DNA of 64,000 bases from Sorlinia euscelidii (GCF_036452155.1 NZ_JAWJZY010000001.1); one strand, 5' to 3'; shown: positions 48,240-58,102, numbered from the stretch's first letter. The notes: generated by a model not told the origin, from the sequence alone. Made by a program: numbers and translations.

Positions 48240-48985
48240 GGGTGCGGCGCGAAGAGATAGCCTCGCCTCCCATCATCACCAGTGATTTCCGTGGCAGTTA
48301 AACGGAACGTTGTCCTGAAATCGTCAGATTGGAATATCGTGTCAGGACTCGCATCCGCGATGAGAGCACCTTTATCAAAAAGCAACAGACGAGACGTGAA
48401 TTCCGGCACGAGGGCGAGGTCGTGCAAAACGCATATGACGGTGATCGGCAGCTCCCGGAGCAGATGGAGGATTTTTATTCGCGACGCCACATCCAAATGG
48501 TTCGTCGGCTCATCCAGCAAAAGGATGCGGGGTTGTTGCGCAAGGCACCGCGCCAGCATGACTTTCTGACGTTCCCCACCCGATAGAGCGCCTAATTGAC
48601 GATCAAGCAGGTCGGTGATGCCGCATGTGGCCGCTGCCGCCTGCATCAGGCCTTTGTGCCAACCCGGCACGGCCAGTCGCGCGAGGGAGATGTAATCCCT
48701 GGCCCGGAATGTCCGATCGGCCTCATCACTTTGTGGCAGGAAGGCCATCAGCCGCGCGATTTGCTGGCGGGGCATGTCCGACAGTTTCTGTCCGTCCATC
48801 GCAACCGAGATATGCGGGCTGCGATCCAGCCCGGCGAGCGCGCGCAGAAACGTCGTTTTGCCGGCACCGTTCGGACCGATCACCCCGATATGCGCGCCTT
48901 CCACTATTTCCGCCCGGAAAGGCTGAAGGACGGCCCGCGATTGACCATCCTGCGTGACGTTCACTTGAATGAGCGGCAATGTCAA
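48236..48985 (-). CDS. ATP-binding protein of an iron-siderophore-type ABC transporter (FecE family)
   Basis: An ABC ATPase with Walker A GPNGAGKTT, signature LSGGERQKVMLARCLAQ, Walker B ILLLDEPTNHLD and the switch His (VLHDLALVPEF). I prefer the TTG start at 48985, which overlaps the receptor stop (TTGA) and gives MTLPLIQVNVT; the open frame extends to 49063 within the receptor gene. It powers the FecCD-type permease encoded downstream. Confidence 0.88.
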   Translation of the reverse strand: MTLPLIQVNVTQDGQSRAVLQPFRAEIVEGAHIGVIGPNGAGKTTFLRALAGLDRSPHISVAMDGQKLSDMPRQQIARLMAFLPQSDEADRTFRARDYISLARLAVPGWHKGLMQAAAATCGITDLLDRQLGALSGGERQKVMLARCLAQQPRILLLDEPTNHLDVASRIKILHLLRELPITVICVLHDLALVPEFTSRLLLFDKGALIADASPDTIFQSDDFRTTFRLTATEITGDDGRRGYLFAPHP

Positions 48986-51352
48986 AACCGTGCCTGCATA
49001 TTGAAGGAAAAAGCCCTTGGCGTGCCGATAATGACTTCGGACGGGTAACTTGTATCCGCCCATTGCACAAAACGTTTATCGCCAAGATTATCGATGCGGC
49101 CATAGAGGCGGATATTTTTATAGACATCCCACGCCGCATAAATATTGACGAGGGCATAATCATTGAGGGTCAGCGTATTCGTGTAATTCCCTTTTCGGGC
49201 TGAGACATATTGCATCCCGGCCCCGAATTCGATTGGCAGATCTCTCGGATGCGACCAGACACCCCAGAGATTCGCCGTCATACCCGGCACGTCAGGCACT
49301 TGTTTAAAGGAGGCGTCGACGCCCGGCGATGGCTGGAAACCCGCACCGTAACGCGCATCTGTATAGGCAAGATTAGCGTCGAAGCGCCAATGCCGGTCAA
49401 GACGCAAATGCCCGGCCCACTCAATGCCGCGGGAGGTCTGCTCACCCGCATTGGCGATACTGTTCTGGCCGGTCGCCACGAGGATATTCGTGCGCATAAT
49501 GTCGTAAAATGCGAGTGTCGTCTCAAGATGGCCATGAAATGACACGGCTTTCACACCAATTTCACCTTGGCGACTGTGAGATAAAGCGGTGAAGTTGTTG
49601 CGATTGGCGCGCAGGATATTGCCGTTGGGCGGGTCTTCACCTGTCGCGTAGACGCCATAGAGGCTGATGCGATCTGTAAGGTCGTAGACAAGACCGGCAC
49701 GATAATTGAACGGATTGAAGGTGCGATTGAAACTTGAGTTCGGGTCGAAAGCACCGGATTGGCGGTAATTCTGCCGGTTCACTGTCAGCCAATCATAGCG
49801 GGCGCCAATGACGATGCGGAGTTTGGGAAGAACTGTCCAGACATCCTCCATGAAAATGGCGGCATCGGTGAGGGTCGCTGGCGACTTTGAATAGGGAAAT
49901 TGCCCCGTAAACGGGCCGAACGCGCCCGCATTTGTCTGATCAATACCGACACTATCCGTATAGGGTGTCGGCGACGCCCCCGCATTGCGGATAAAGCGCA
50001 GATAATAAGCGTCTCCACCCAGCACAAAGCGATTAGGGCGGGAAAAAATGCGGTTTTTATAAGTCAGGTTCAGCGTATCACCGACTTGATGTTGGTTTTG
50101 ATAAACATAAAATCGATCTCGCCCGATCCGCCCCGGCGTGATCGGCTGCCCCGCATCGTTGGTTATCCCGTTCGCGGCGACGTAACTGTAATTTTCCGCA
50201 TTTTCCCAGCGCCGCTTTGCATAATAAAAATAGGCGTTATTATGGAATGCGAGGGCGTGGTTGGGCTGCCATATCATATGCAGGGTCGGCATGGCGCTTA
50301 CAGAATCCGCGACCGGGTTGCGGATATTGTAATTCTTCCACAACATGCCGCGTGTAACACCTAACCCATTGGCGCTATGCAATAATCCCCCACGCGATGA
50401 CCGGTGACGGAGAGCGGCACAAGCGGCGCGCCATAATAAGTGGAGAGTTTATCCGAGAGATAATCCACGCCCAGCCGCGCCCGGAATTTGTCCGAGGGCG
50501 CCCATAAAATCGAAGCGGTCAGATCATTACTATGTGGCGTCGCGCCTTCAACATATCCGTCTGACGAAGTGCGGCTGAAATCAATGCGCGCCGCCAGGTT
50601 TTTTGCGATGGGCGATGAGACGCCGATCCCGGCATTGACCGAGTTGAAACTGCCATATCCCGCTTCAAGATTGATTTTTCGCTTTGTCAGATCAGGCTTG
50701 CGCGTCACCATATCAATTGTGCCGCCTATCGAACCCTGACCATACAGCATGGAGGCCGGTCCCTGCATGACCTGCATGGAATCGAGATTGAAGCTGTTGA
50801 ACGGACGCGTCACCATCGTCGACGGACCAAGATAAATGCCGTCACGGAGAACGTTGATCTGATTGGACAGAAAGCCGCGCACCACGAACTGACTGGGGTT
50901 ACCCGGCGCGCCGCCCCATGTCACACCCGGGGCCGCCGCCGCGGCGTCAGTCGACTTCACATATCCGCGCGACGCCATCAGATCATGACTGACGACGTCA
51001 ATCGTCGCCGGATTATGTTGAAGACTTAACCCAAGACGACCCCCGATTTCAGATTGCCGGGCAAGAGCATCCGTGCGCGCTTTGACTTTGATATGTTCAT
51101 GCCCCCGCAGACCCACCCCGAATCCCCCTTTGACGGGGCGGCGGGGCAGGATGCGCTGCCGCATGGTGCGCTATCCGCCGATTTCGCGTTTCCTCTCATG
51201 ATCTCGGCGCGCGGTGCAGGACATTCCCCCAGGGTGGCGGCGCGGGCGCCATCCTCAAAGCCGCATATGGCCGCGACGCTGAAAACGCTGCGTAACAGAA
51301 ATTGAGGGAAATCAGGGCCCGGCTTAATCCGGCATATTTTTGCAAATTTCAT
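48982..51352 (-). pseudogene. TonB-dependent receptor, two frameshifts
   Basis: Three frames together make one receptor of about 790 residues: a signal peptide start (KICRIKPGPDFPQFLL), a plug with FVVRGFLSNQINVLRDGIYLG and MQVMQGPASMLYGQGSIGG, and a barrel ending in FSFNMQARF with terminal Phe. Breaks occur in the run of five C at 51102-51106 (after GWVCGG) and at 50387-50391 (after GHRV). One extra base in each gives a continuous protein. It is the first gene of the operon with the ABC transporter and should bring an iron chelate across the outer membrane. Confidence 0.88.
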
Positions 51353-51664
51353 GTCACTCGCCAGGGTTTGACGGTCAATGTGCGGTCCCGCCCCTCAGAC
51401 ACGCACGATCAGGCGAATTAACGTTATACAGTTTCAAAACTTCAGCAAGGGAGGTTAAGGAAGAATTTCCCGTGCCTTTTCTTTTTCAGCAAAATTGCCG
51501 TTAAGATTGTTGCGCCAAAGTCGCAAAAATCATGTCTGCCGCGCCGCATTTAACTCAAACCCGCGGAAAACCGTGCCTCATACGTCACAATGTTAATGGC
51601 AAAATGCAACGAGTGACTTTGTCAACTGTTTTCCCTCCGGTCATTCATCACCAGGAGCAGTAGT
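51353..51664. other. Divergent intergenic region between receptor and catalase genes
   Basis: This 312-base region should hold divergent promoters. It is AT-rich near 51410-51540. I looked for a Fur box and for an OxyR-like repeat and found nothing convincing. An AGGAGCAG ribosome site precedes the catalase start. Confidence 0.4.
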
Positions 51665-53095
51665 GTGCGCAATGCCATCCCGTTCGATCCCGGGCTTGAA
51701 CACAAGTCAGATGATGAGGAAAAAACACAGGAAGGCCTGTTATCCACCATCGTCAAAATCGAAAAACTTGTTTTCAGAAAGCGCGCCCGTGCGGGTCGCG
51801 GCATTCACGTTAAAAGCATCGGTTTGCTGCGCGGCATCCTGACCGTCCATGATGATCTCCCTCGGGAGCTGGCGCAAGGTCTCTTCTCCAAACCGGGTTC
51901 TTACGAGGCGACGATACGGCTCTCCACAATTCCCGGTGACCCGCTGCCTGACACCGTGTCCGTCCCGCGCGGATTTGCCGTCAAAATTGCGGGTGTGAAG
52001 GGCAAGCTCCTGCCTGAAGCCAAAAACCACCAGGTGCAGGATTTTCTCTTCGCGACGGGGCGCGCCTTTTCAGCCCCTTCACCCAGAAAGTTCCTCCATT
52101 CTCTCCGGCTGCTTGCCCTGACGACAGAGCGCATGTTGTGGATGAAGACGACCATGTCGCGCGTCTTTCGGCCGATCCAGAAGATCGCAACCCGGTTCGG
52201 CCACCCTGTCACGCCGCTCGATGTCTTAGGCGGGCATGTGCCGACCCACCCTCTGGGGGAGTGTTTTTTCACGCAGGCGCCGATACGCTTTGGTCGTTAC
52301 GTCGCGAAACTGGGTATTTTCCCGGAATCTGAAAATTTCCAGGCCCTCTCCAAAAAAATGCTGAACATTGATTCCGATCCGGATGCGCTGCGAAACGCCG
52401 TCGCGGAGGTCATGCGTCGAGAGGGTGGAAGCTGGACGCTTCGTGCGCAATTGCGGCGGGATGAGGAAATGAATCCCATTGAGGATGCGTCGATCATTTG
52501 GCCAGAGGAAAATAATCCCTACCTCGTCGTGGCGACGCTTGCCGTTCCCCCTCAGGAAGGCTGGTCGGAGGAGCTGTCCCGTGCCATTGATGACGCCCTC
52601 TCTTTCGCCCCCTGGCATGGGCTGATTGACCACCAGCCGCTCGGCGCGGTCATGCGGGCGAGACGGCGCGTCTACACGCGGGCCGCAGCATCCCGCAGCG
52701 CGATGAATCAACGTCGCGTCTATATCTTCCCGCCCTGGATGCCGGAGCCGAAAAAGCCCCGCAAAGCCGCCGCAAAGCCGAAAAAAGCGCCTGACGCGAC
52801 GGTGAAAACGGCAGAGAATGCGGGGAAGAAGGAAAATCCGGCGAAGAAAAAAGCGGCGTCTGCGACCAAAACCCCGGCGAAAGCCGCGCCCGTAAAAACA
52901 GTGAAAGCCCCCACCAAAACAGCAAGCGCCCGGAAGAAGAGCACGGTGAGACCCGCCACGAAAACACCGGTCAAGGCAGTCACGAAATCGCCATCGAAAG
53001 CGACCCGCAAAACGCCGACACCCGCGCCACGCCCGCGCAGCCCGGCAAAATCGGCGCCTGACAAACGCGCCAAAGCGCGTGCCAGACATGATTAG
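51665..53095 (+). CDS. Catalase-family heme protein with a histone-H1-like tail
   Basis: Residues about 20-350 match the short catalase-related family (SrpA-like): the distal His48 in GIHVKSIG, STIPGDPLPDTVSVPRGFAVK, GGHVPTHPLGECFFTQAPIRFG, IEDASIIWPEE, APWHGLIDHQPLG and a likely heme-ligand Tyr near residue 337. Residues 359-476 form an unusual 118-residue tail made almost entirely of Lys, Ala, Pro, Thr and Ser, like histone H1 or AlgP tails. There is no signal peptide, so it is cytoplasmic. The core could act as a peroxidase or catalase; the tail could bind nucleic acid or another polyanion. The start is GTG with an AGGAG site. Confidence 0.85.
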   Translation: MRNAIPFDPGLEHKSDDEEKTQEGLLSTIVKIEKLVFRKRARAGRGIHVKSIGLLRGILTVHDDLPRELAQGLFSKPGSYEATIRLSTIPGDPLPDTVSVPRGFAVKIAGVKGKLLPEAKNHQVQDFLFATGRAFSAPSPRKFLHSLRLLALTTERMLWMKTTMSRVFRPIQKIATRFGHPVTPLDVLGGHVPTHPLGECFFTQAPIRFGRYVAKLGIFPESENFQALSKKMLNIDSDPDALRNAVAEVMRREGGSWTLRAQLRRDEEMNPIEDASIIWPEENNPYLVVATLAVPPQEGWSEELSRAIDDALSFAPWHGLIDHQPLGAVMRARRRVYTRAAASRSAMNQRRVYIFPPWMPEPKKPRKAAAKPKKAPDATVKTAENAGKKENPAKKKAASATKTPAKAAPVKTVKAPTKTASARKKSTVRPATKTPVKAVTKSPSKATRKTPTPAPRPRSPAKSAPDKRAKARARHD

Positions 53096-53192
53096 CGCGA
53101 TGGCCCCGCTCCGCCCTCCGCCGGCGTGCCCTCTCCATATTCTCAACGTTGTCGACGCGCGCGTCCGCCCGTAACGCGTTGGAGGAGACGAG

Positions 53193-54029
53193 ATGAAAAC
53201 ACGCGACGGCGCGCGCGTTGCGCCGCTCGGTATGGGTACATGGTCCCTGGGTGACTCCAAAGTGACGCATAAGGAGGAGGTCACCTGCCTTCATGAGGGG
53301 TTGGATGCAGGTCTGACCATGATCGATACCGCCGAGATTTACGGCAATGGGCGGTCCGAAACGCTGGTTGGTGATGTCATGGCGGTGCGGCGGCAGGATG
53401 CGTTTCTCGTCAGTAAAATCATGCCGAATCATGCGACGTTTGAAGGGACACAACGCCATTGCCGCGCTTCCCTGGAGCGCTTGAAGACGGATTACCTTGA
53501 TCTCTATCTGCTTCACTGGCGCGGACATATCCCGTTGCACGAAACAATCGAGGCGATGGAGAAACTCAAGTCGGACGGGCTGATCCGCCATTGGGGCGTC
53601 TCTAATTTCGATGTCGAGGATATGGAGGAAGTCGTGGCGCTGACACCGCATTGCGCCTGCAACCAGGTCCTCTACAACCTCCGTAACCGCGGGACGGAGT
53701 TTGAGCTTTTATCGAAGCTGGAGGCGCATCGCATCAAAGCAGTTGCCTGTTCCCCCCTCGGGCATGATGGCTCGCTGCTTCAACATCCCATATGCCAGAC
53801 CATCGCTCAGGAGTATCAGACACCGGCAGGGCCGGCCACGTCAGCGCAGATCGCTTTGGCCTGGGTTTTACGGCAGGAAAATCTGGTCGCGATCCCGCGC
53901 ACGTCCTCGCGTGAGCATATGCGGGAGAATGTCCTCGCCAGCGATATTCATCTTTCATCGTCATCATTGGCGGCGCTCGACGCGGTATTCGCGCCGCCAA
54001 AACAGAAACGGTCCCTGGAGATGATCTGA
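53193..54029 (+). CDS. Aldo/keto reductase
   Basis: A 278-residue NADP-dependent reductase with the catalytic tetrad Asp45, Tyr50 (DTAEIYG), Lys75 (VSKIMP) and His108 (LLHWRG), plus the C-terminal IPRTSSREHMREN block that binds the cofactor phosphate. The start has a GGAGGAG site. Related bacterial enzymes reduce aldehydes and 2,5-diketogluconate. It lies between the catalase-like gene and the Hyf-like operon, but there is no sign that they work together. Confidence 0.92.
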   Translation: MKTRDGARVAPLGMGTWSLGDSKVTHKEEVTCLHEGLDAGLTMIDTAEIYGNGRSETLVGDVMAVRRQDAFLVSKIMPNHATFEGTQRHCRASLERLKTDYLDLYLLHWRGHIPLHETIEAMEKLKSDGLIRHWGVSNFDVEDMEEVVALTPHCACNQVLYNLRNRGTEFELLSKLEAHRIKAVACSPLGHDGSLLQHPICQTIAQEYQTPAGPATSAQIALAWVLRQENLVAIPRTSSREHMRENVLASDIHLSSSSLAALDAVFAPPKQKRSLEMI

Positions 54030-54126
54030 AAGCCCCTCCCGTTATCGGGCCAAGTTGAATCCGGTGTTCATCTCATGCAGTAAGATGGGACACCCTGGCT
54101 AAGCTCGAAAGGTATCAACGACGATC

Positions 54127-55221
54127 GTGACAAGTATCGCTGATATTTTGCGTGGTGCCCTCCTCCTCGTCACGCTTCTGGGTGTCGTCAGGACAAGTCA
54201 CATGCCGACCCTCGCGCGGCGTGGACCGATCATCATCTCGATATTACAGCTCTTTCTGACCCTTATCTATGTGCTGGTGGCCGACGCCGGGCCCCAGGCC
54301 CGAACGACAATCCTGCCCGCATGCTGGGCGCTCTTCTGGATATTATCGACCCTTGAGGAAAGCGCGATCGCCGGGCGGCTCGGTCAGCTTGCCGGACTCG
54401 CGATGCTTTTCAGTCGCCAACCGGTGGAGATGGTGTTTTTCGCGGGCGCCACCTACCTTCTTACCGCGCCGACAGAAAAGCTGCGGCGTTTCTCTCCGCG
54501 CACCATCTGCGTTGTCGGCGCGCTTCTCGTCGCCTCTCATCCCCTGACGACGATCCTGCCGAACGCTGTCGCCATCGGCGCGGCCCTGGCCGCCCTGGCC
54601 GGTTTTTCGGCTGCGCCCGTCATGGGCTTTGCCCTGTGCGTCCATCTTCTTCCGGCGGACCTCTCCGCGCCCTGGGTGCCTCTTCTTTTCATCGCCGCCG
54701 CCATTTTTCTGGTAACGGACCGACAGCGTAACGGCATCCGCACATGGCCGCTTCTGATGCTGGGACTGACACTCATGGCCCGTCATGATCACCTTGACAC
54801 GGTCGCGATCAATGCATCGCGCGCTTTTCTGATGGCGATGATCATTCTGCCCGTCAGCACTGCCCGCCGAACAATGCCATCCTCCTTGCTGACATTGCCT
54901 ATTCCCCCTCTGCCAATGTTTATCGCCGCTTCCTACGCGGCTCTGGCTTTCAGCCTTTATGCTATGACGATGCCATCGGCCGCGTTGTTACTGGTTTTGC
55001 CGATATTCATCCTCGGGCTCATCCTTGCCCACCTCCTCATTCTACCCCTGACCGCACCACCACAGTCGGACGCATCCAGGGAAGAAAATTTCTTTCCACG
55101 CGCCATCTGTCTGATTGCCATTCTGATACCGGGCGCCTGTTTGGGGCTCGTCGGGGGGCGTTACCCGTTCCGGCGAGCCCCCTCAGCAACCACGCCCTCA
55201 TGGCGCGACTATTCGGGATAG
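54127..55221 (+). CDS. Multi-helix membrane protein in the position of HyfB (Hyf-like operon gene 1)
   Basis: A 364-residue, highly hydrophobic protein with about twelve predicted membrane segments and GTG start. It opens an operon whose later genes resemble hydrogenase-4 subunits C, E, F and G, so by position it corresponds to HyfB, an antiporter-like subunit. It is much shorter than HyfB (about 670 residues), and by eye the helices lack the Lys/Glu residues that form proton channels in NuoL/M/N and HyfB. The link to HyfB is therefore by context; direct similarity is weak. It ends in a 22-base overlap with the next gene. Confidence 0.6.
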   Translation: MTSIADILRGALLLVTLLGVVRTSHMPTLARRGPIIISILQLFLTLIYVLVADAGPQARTTILPACWALFWILSTLEESAIAGRLGQLAGLAMLFSRQPVEMVFFAGATYLLTAPTEKLRRFSPRTICVVGALLVASHPLTTILPNAVAIGAALAALAGFSAAPVMGFALCVHLLPADLSAPWVPLLFIAAAIFLVTDRQRNGIRTWPLLMLGLTLMARHDHLDTVAINASRAFLMAMIILPVSTARRTMPSSLLTLPIPPLPMFIAASYAALAFSLYAMTMPSAALLLVLPIFILGLILAHLLILPLTAPPQSDASREENFFPRAICLIAILIPGACLGLVGGRYPFRRAPSATTPSWRDYSG

Positions 55222-55568
55222 ACTTCGGTGGGAGATTCATCTGGTGGACGCCGATAATCCTGGGCTTTCTCTTCGTGATCCTGCTGCTGCGCCAGATCGT
55301 CAGACACGTCCAGCTCAATAGTGAAGCACGAATATTAGTTGAAAATGAGCGTTTTACAGGCGATTTCCGATATCATTTCAAGACAAATAGGAATTTACTT
55401 CGGTCTATTTTACAGTACCGCAGATTTTTTCGTTCCATTGCAATAGATTCAGCTTATTTTATAAATAAAAGGGTAGCACAAGGCGATTATCTGGTTAAAA
55501 TCGTCTTTTCTCTCGTCTTATTGGGGCTCATGTTTGTCGGCTTCCGGGGGGCATTTTCATGGCCGTAG
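55200..55568 (+). CDS. Unknown two-helix protein inside the Hyf-like operon (gene 2)
   Basis: I do not recognise this 122-residue protein. It has one membrane helix near the N-terminus (about residues 15-33), a basic soluble middle of about 65 residues rich in Arg, Phe and Tyr, and a second helix at the C-terminus. It has no counterpart in E. coli hyf or hyc operons. It overlaps both neighbours (22 and 10 bases), so it is part of the operon. Its middle (55321-55500) is about 34% GC by my count, far below the flanking genes. Confidence 0.65.
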   Translation: MARLFGIDFGGRFIWWTPIILGFLFVILLLRQIVRHVQLNSEARILVENERFTGDFRYHFKTNRNLLRSILQYRRFFRSIAIDSAYFINKRVAQGDYLVKIVFSLVLLGLMFVGFRGAFSWP

Positions 55569-56464
55569 GCATTTGGATCACGGTCCAGATCGGTGCTTTG
55601 ATTTGCGTCAGCTGGCTGTGCGCGCCCGTTTTCTACGATATCTTCCGCGTCATGAGCCGGGTCCTTGCCGGCCGTCATCCTTTCGGCGATGAGTGTCGAT
55701 GGCATCAGATTGCCCGCAACTGGCGCCATCAGGGTCACATCTCCCTTCCGCCCCTTCTCGCTATTTTCTCTAACAGTCTGGCCGTCGCCATCCTGCCTTT
55801 TTTCACTCTTAGACATGCCTTTCCCGCGATTGGCGTGCCCATGACGGCGGGGCTCCTATTGTGCGCGGCCCTCCTCCCGACCTGGTATGTCGCGACGCAG
55901 CGCGGGCCGGGTGCGCCGCCCATCAAGCAGGCGGAAGCGCAATTCCTCTCATCTGTGCGTTTCGTCGTTATCATCCTGCCTCTCCTCGCTATTACGGGAT
56001 TGATCATCGCCATCGGTTTCCCTTATCCGACCGATCCCGGTGACCACGCACTTACCCACCCTGACGGATTTGACACCCCCCTCGCCGGAAGCGTTTTCTG
56101 CCTCGGCTGGGTGTTGATCATGTCCATGATTGACGGCCCGGTGCCGCCTGATACGCAGGACCTCCTGCTGCATGCACAGCCGGGCCGGGACCGCGCTATA
56201 TTCAAATTCAGCCACGACCTTAATCGCTTCGGCTGGTGCCTCCTGGCGTCGAACCTTATTTATCCGTCGGGCTTCTGCATGATGCAGAGCAATTTCATGA
56301 CAGCTATGACCGCGCTTATCCTGCGACCTCTCGCAGGCGTTTGTGCGGTTATCACGATCATGGCAATCTGGCGGGTTATCAATCACAAGCCCCGTTTATG
56401 GCCGCGCATTGCGCTCATCTGTGTCGCCATGCTGACGATTTTATCGGGGAGAATGTTGCGATGA
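55559..56464 (+). CDS. HyfC/NuoH-like membrane subunit (Hyf-like operon gene 3)
   Basis: A 301-residue protein with about eight membrane segments. The layout follows HyfC/HycD: an N-terminal helix, a basic cytoplasmic loop (VLAGRHPFGDECRWHQIARNW region), and a later acidic loop (MSMIDGPVPPDTQDLLLHAQP) in the place where HyfC has its conserved Asp/Pro/Thr/His block. The similarity is distant and the usual NuoH acidic motifs are mostly missing. It overlaps gene 4 by 4 bases. It would anchor the soluble arm in a complex-I-like assembly. Confidence 0.6.
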   Translation: MAVGIWITVQIGALICVSWLCAPVFYDIFRVMSRVLAGRHPFGDECRWHQIARNWRHQGHISLPPLLAIFSNSLAVAILPFFTLRHAFPAIGVPMTAGLLLCAALLPTWYVATQRGPGAPPIKQAEAQFLSSVRFVVIILPLLAITGLIIAIGFPYPTDPGDHALTHPDGFDTPLAGSVFCLGWVLIMSMIDGPVPPDTQDLLLHAQPGRDRAIFKFSHDLNRFGWCLLASNLIYPSGFCMMQSNFMTAMTALILRPLAGVCAVITIMAIWRVINHKPRLWPRIALICVAMLTILSGRMLR

Positions 56465-57012
56465 TGCCGGTCTTCAGCCTCCTGATTGCTGCCGCGATCC
56501 TTGGCGTGGGTGGCGGGTACCCTATCCTCATCCTGAACGCCTTTCTCAGTGCCAGCCTTGCTGTTATCTTCCGGACAAATCAGCTCGGCGTCACGACCGG
56601 CATTCTCATCCTCGTGCTGAATATCGCCACGGCCATTTTTCTGCGCGCTGCCGCATATCATTATGCCGCGACAGGGAGCGGGAACCGTGATGGAGTCCGA
56701 CGTTTCCTGGCGCGCGCCGGTGCCGTGGGCCTCGCCTTTCCCCTCGCCATGCAGTGCCCGATCTTCACGCCGTCGGGCGTCGCACTGATGATGATCATCA
56801 GTGGCATCGTCAGCGTCATTCTGACGGAAGCATTCGCCGCGTTTGTCGGGCTCTTCTGCGCAATGAACGGCCTGCTTCTTCTCTCTGCGCTCACGGCGCA
56901 TGCTGCGTTCGTTTACGTCGCTCTCAGTGTCTGGTGCGGCCTTTTCATCATCGCGCGTCTCTCATTACCGAACATCAATTGGCCGCCTTTGGAAGGAGGT
57001 TACCGTGATTGA
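56461..57012 (+). CDS. HyfE-like membrane protein (Hyf-like operon gene 4)
   Basis: A 183-residue protein with about six membrane helices, matching HyfE (about 210 residues) in size, hydrophobicity and place in the operon. It has few charged residues apart from a basic loop near residues 70-82. HyfE in hydrogenase-4 corresponds to NuoK-like sequence. It overlaps gene 5 by 8 bases. Assignment rests mainly on position and topology. Confidence 0.55.
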   Translation: MMPVFSLLIAAAILGVGGGYPILILNAFLSASLAVIFRTNQLGVTTGILILVLNIATAIFLRAAAYHYAATGSGNRDGVRRFLARAGAVGLAFPLAMQCPIFTPSGVALMMIISGIVSVILTEAFAAFVGLFCAMNGLLLLSALTAHAAFVYVALSVWCGLFIIARLSLPNINWPPLEGGYRD

Positions 57013-58102
57013 CGCGCCATTCCTCTTTATCGTGAAAGCCTGGCCGGTCTTTGCCGCGATCACCATGGTGCTCGTCCCGCGTGGCAAGCAACGTTCCTTC
57101 GGCCTGGCATTTGCCGCGATCGGCTTTGCTCTCGCGTCGATGAGCGCGATCTTTCTTCTCCCCGTTCCGCCTGTCCCGCGTATCCTGTTTTGCGCGGCCT
57201 CATTCCTCCCACTCCTGACTTTACTCAGCGACGCCGGTATGCGCCGGATTGCACCGCTTTTTCTGATAAGCAGCGTCGCCAGCCTGAGCTGCCTGGCCGC
57301 GGACAGGCTCTCAAATGTCGTCGGCGTCATCTTCATGACGTTCGCGCTGATCATCGTCATACTTCGCAGCGCGACACATGTGCGGCCCGTCCTGGGCTGG
57401 ACCCACGTCTTTGTCGGCGCCTGCATCGTGCTGCTGACAGGCGCCACCCTCTCCGGCATGATGTGGCCTGAAGCGCCTCACCCCGCTCATATCGGTGAAA
57501 TCCTGATGGCCGCCGGATTTTCAGTGCTGCTTGCGGGGTTCAGACAATCGCGCGAGACGTCCACCGAATCCGCATTGGTGACAATGCTGCGGTGCGGCAT
57601 CGTCCTGACCGCCATATCGGGACTGCTGAAAATCCACGAAATTATCGCGGTGCAGGAAGTTGTGATCGCCGTCAGCCTCATCGCCGCGACATTTTTATTT
57701 CTTCAAGGTTGCGCCACGATTAATCTTTGCGGGTGCTTCGTCGCATTATCCGCCGTCATGCCGCATCTCGGCGCGCCGATGATCGTGTTTATCCTGGCAC
57801 TATGCCTTGCGGAAAGCATCAACCCCTCCGCTCATATGGATCGTTGGATGGAGTCCCTCCTCCCGCCTTCACCCTTACTCCCGGCGGTTCTTGCCCTCTT
57901 CTGGGCGATGAACACGATTTCACGCGCTTTCGGCGCCGCGCTTCTGGTCATCATTCTCGGCCAGTTTATGTTGCGACGCCCGATCTGGCCGCCCACCATC
58001 GCGTGGCAGACGCGCGTCAATCTTTGGCTGCTGCTTGCCCTCGGGCTGATAAGCCCCGTTTTCGTCGCGCATAACCCGTTCCTGAACGGGGTCGGACCAT
58101 GA
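57005..58102 (+). CDS. HyfF-like reduced antiporter subunit (Hyf-like operon gene 5)
   Basis: A 365-residue membrane protein with about eleven helices. By position it is HyfF, a NuoM/N-like antiporter subunit, but it is over 100 residues shorter than usual. The segments SGLLKIHEIIAVQEVV and FWAMNTISRAFG recall the central antiporter helices, with single Lys and Glu/His residues remaining. I chose the GTG at 57005, which has a strong GGAGG site; the longer frame from 56900 lies within gene 4. It overlaps gene 6 by 4 bases. Confidence 0.6.
   Translation: MIDAPFLFIVKAWPVFAAITMVLVPRGKQRSFGLAFAAIGFALASMSAIFLLPVPPVPRILFCAASFLPLLTLLSDAGMRRIAPLFLISSVASLSCLAADRLSNVVGVIFMTFALIIVILRSATHVRPVLGWTHVFVGACIVLLTGATLSGMMWPEAPHPAHIGEILMAAGFSVLLAGFRQSRETSTESALVTMLRCGIVLTAISGLLKIHEIIAVQEVVIAVSLIAATFLFLQGCATINLCGCFVALSAVMPHLGAPMIVFILALCLAESINPSAHMDRWMESLLPPSPLLPAVLALFWAMNTISRAFGAALLVIILGQFMLRRPIWPPTIAWQTRVNLWLLLALGLISPVFVAHNPFLNGVGP

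Noticed and set aside
52226..53284. A 352-residue minus-strand open frame rich in Arg, Phe and Gly
   Set aside because: It is antisense to the catalase-family gene, and its composition mirrors the Lys/Ala tail on the other strand.
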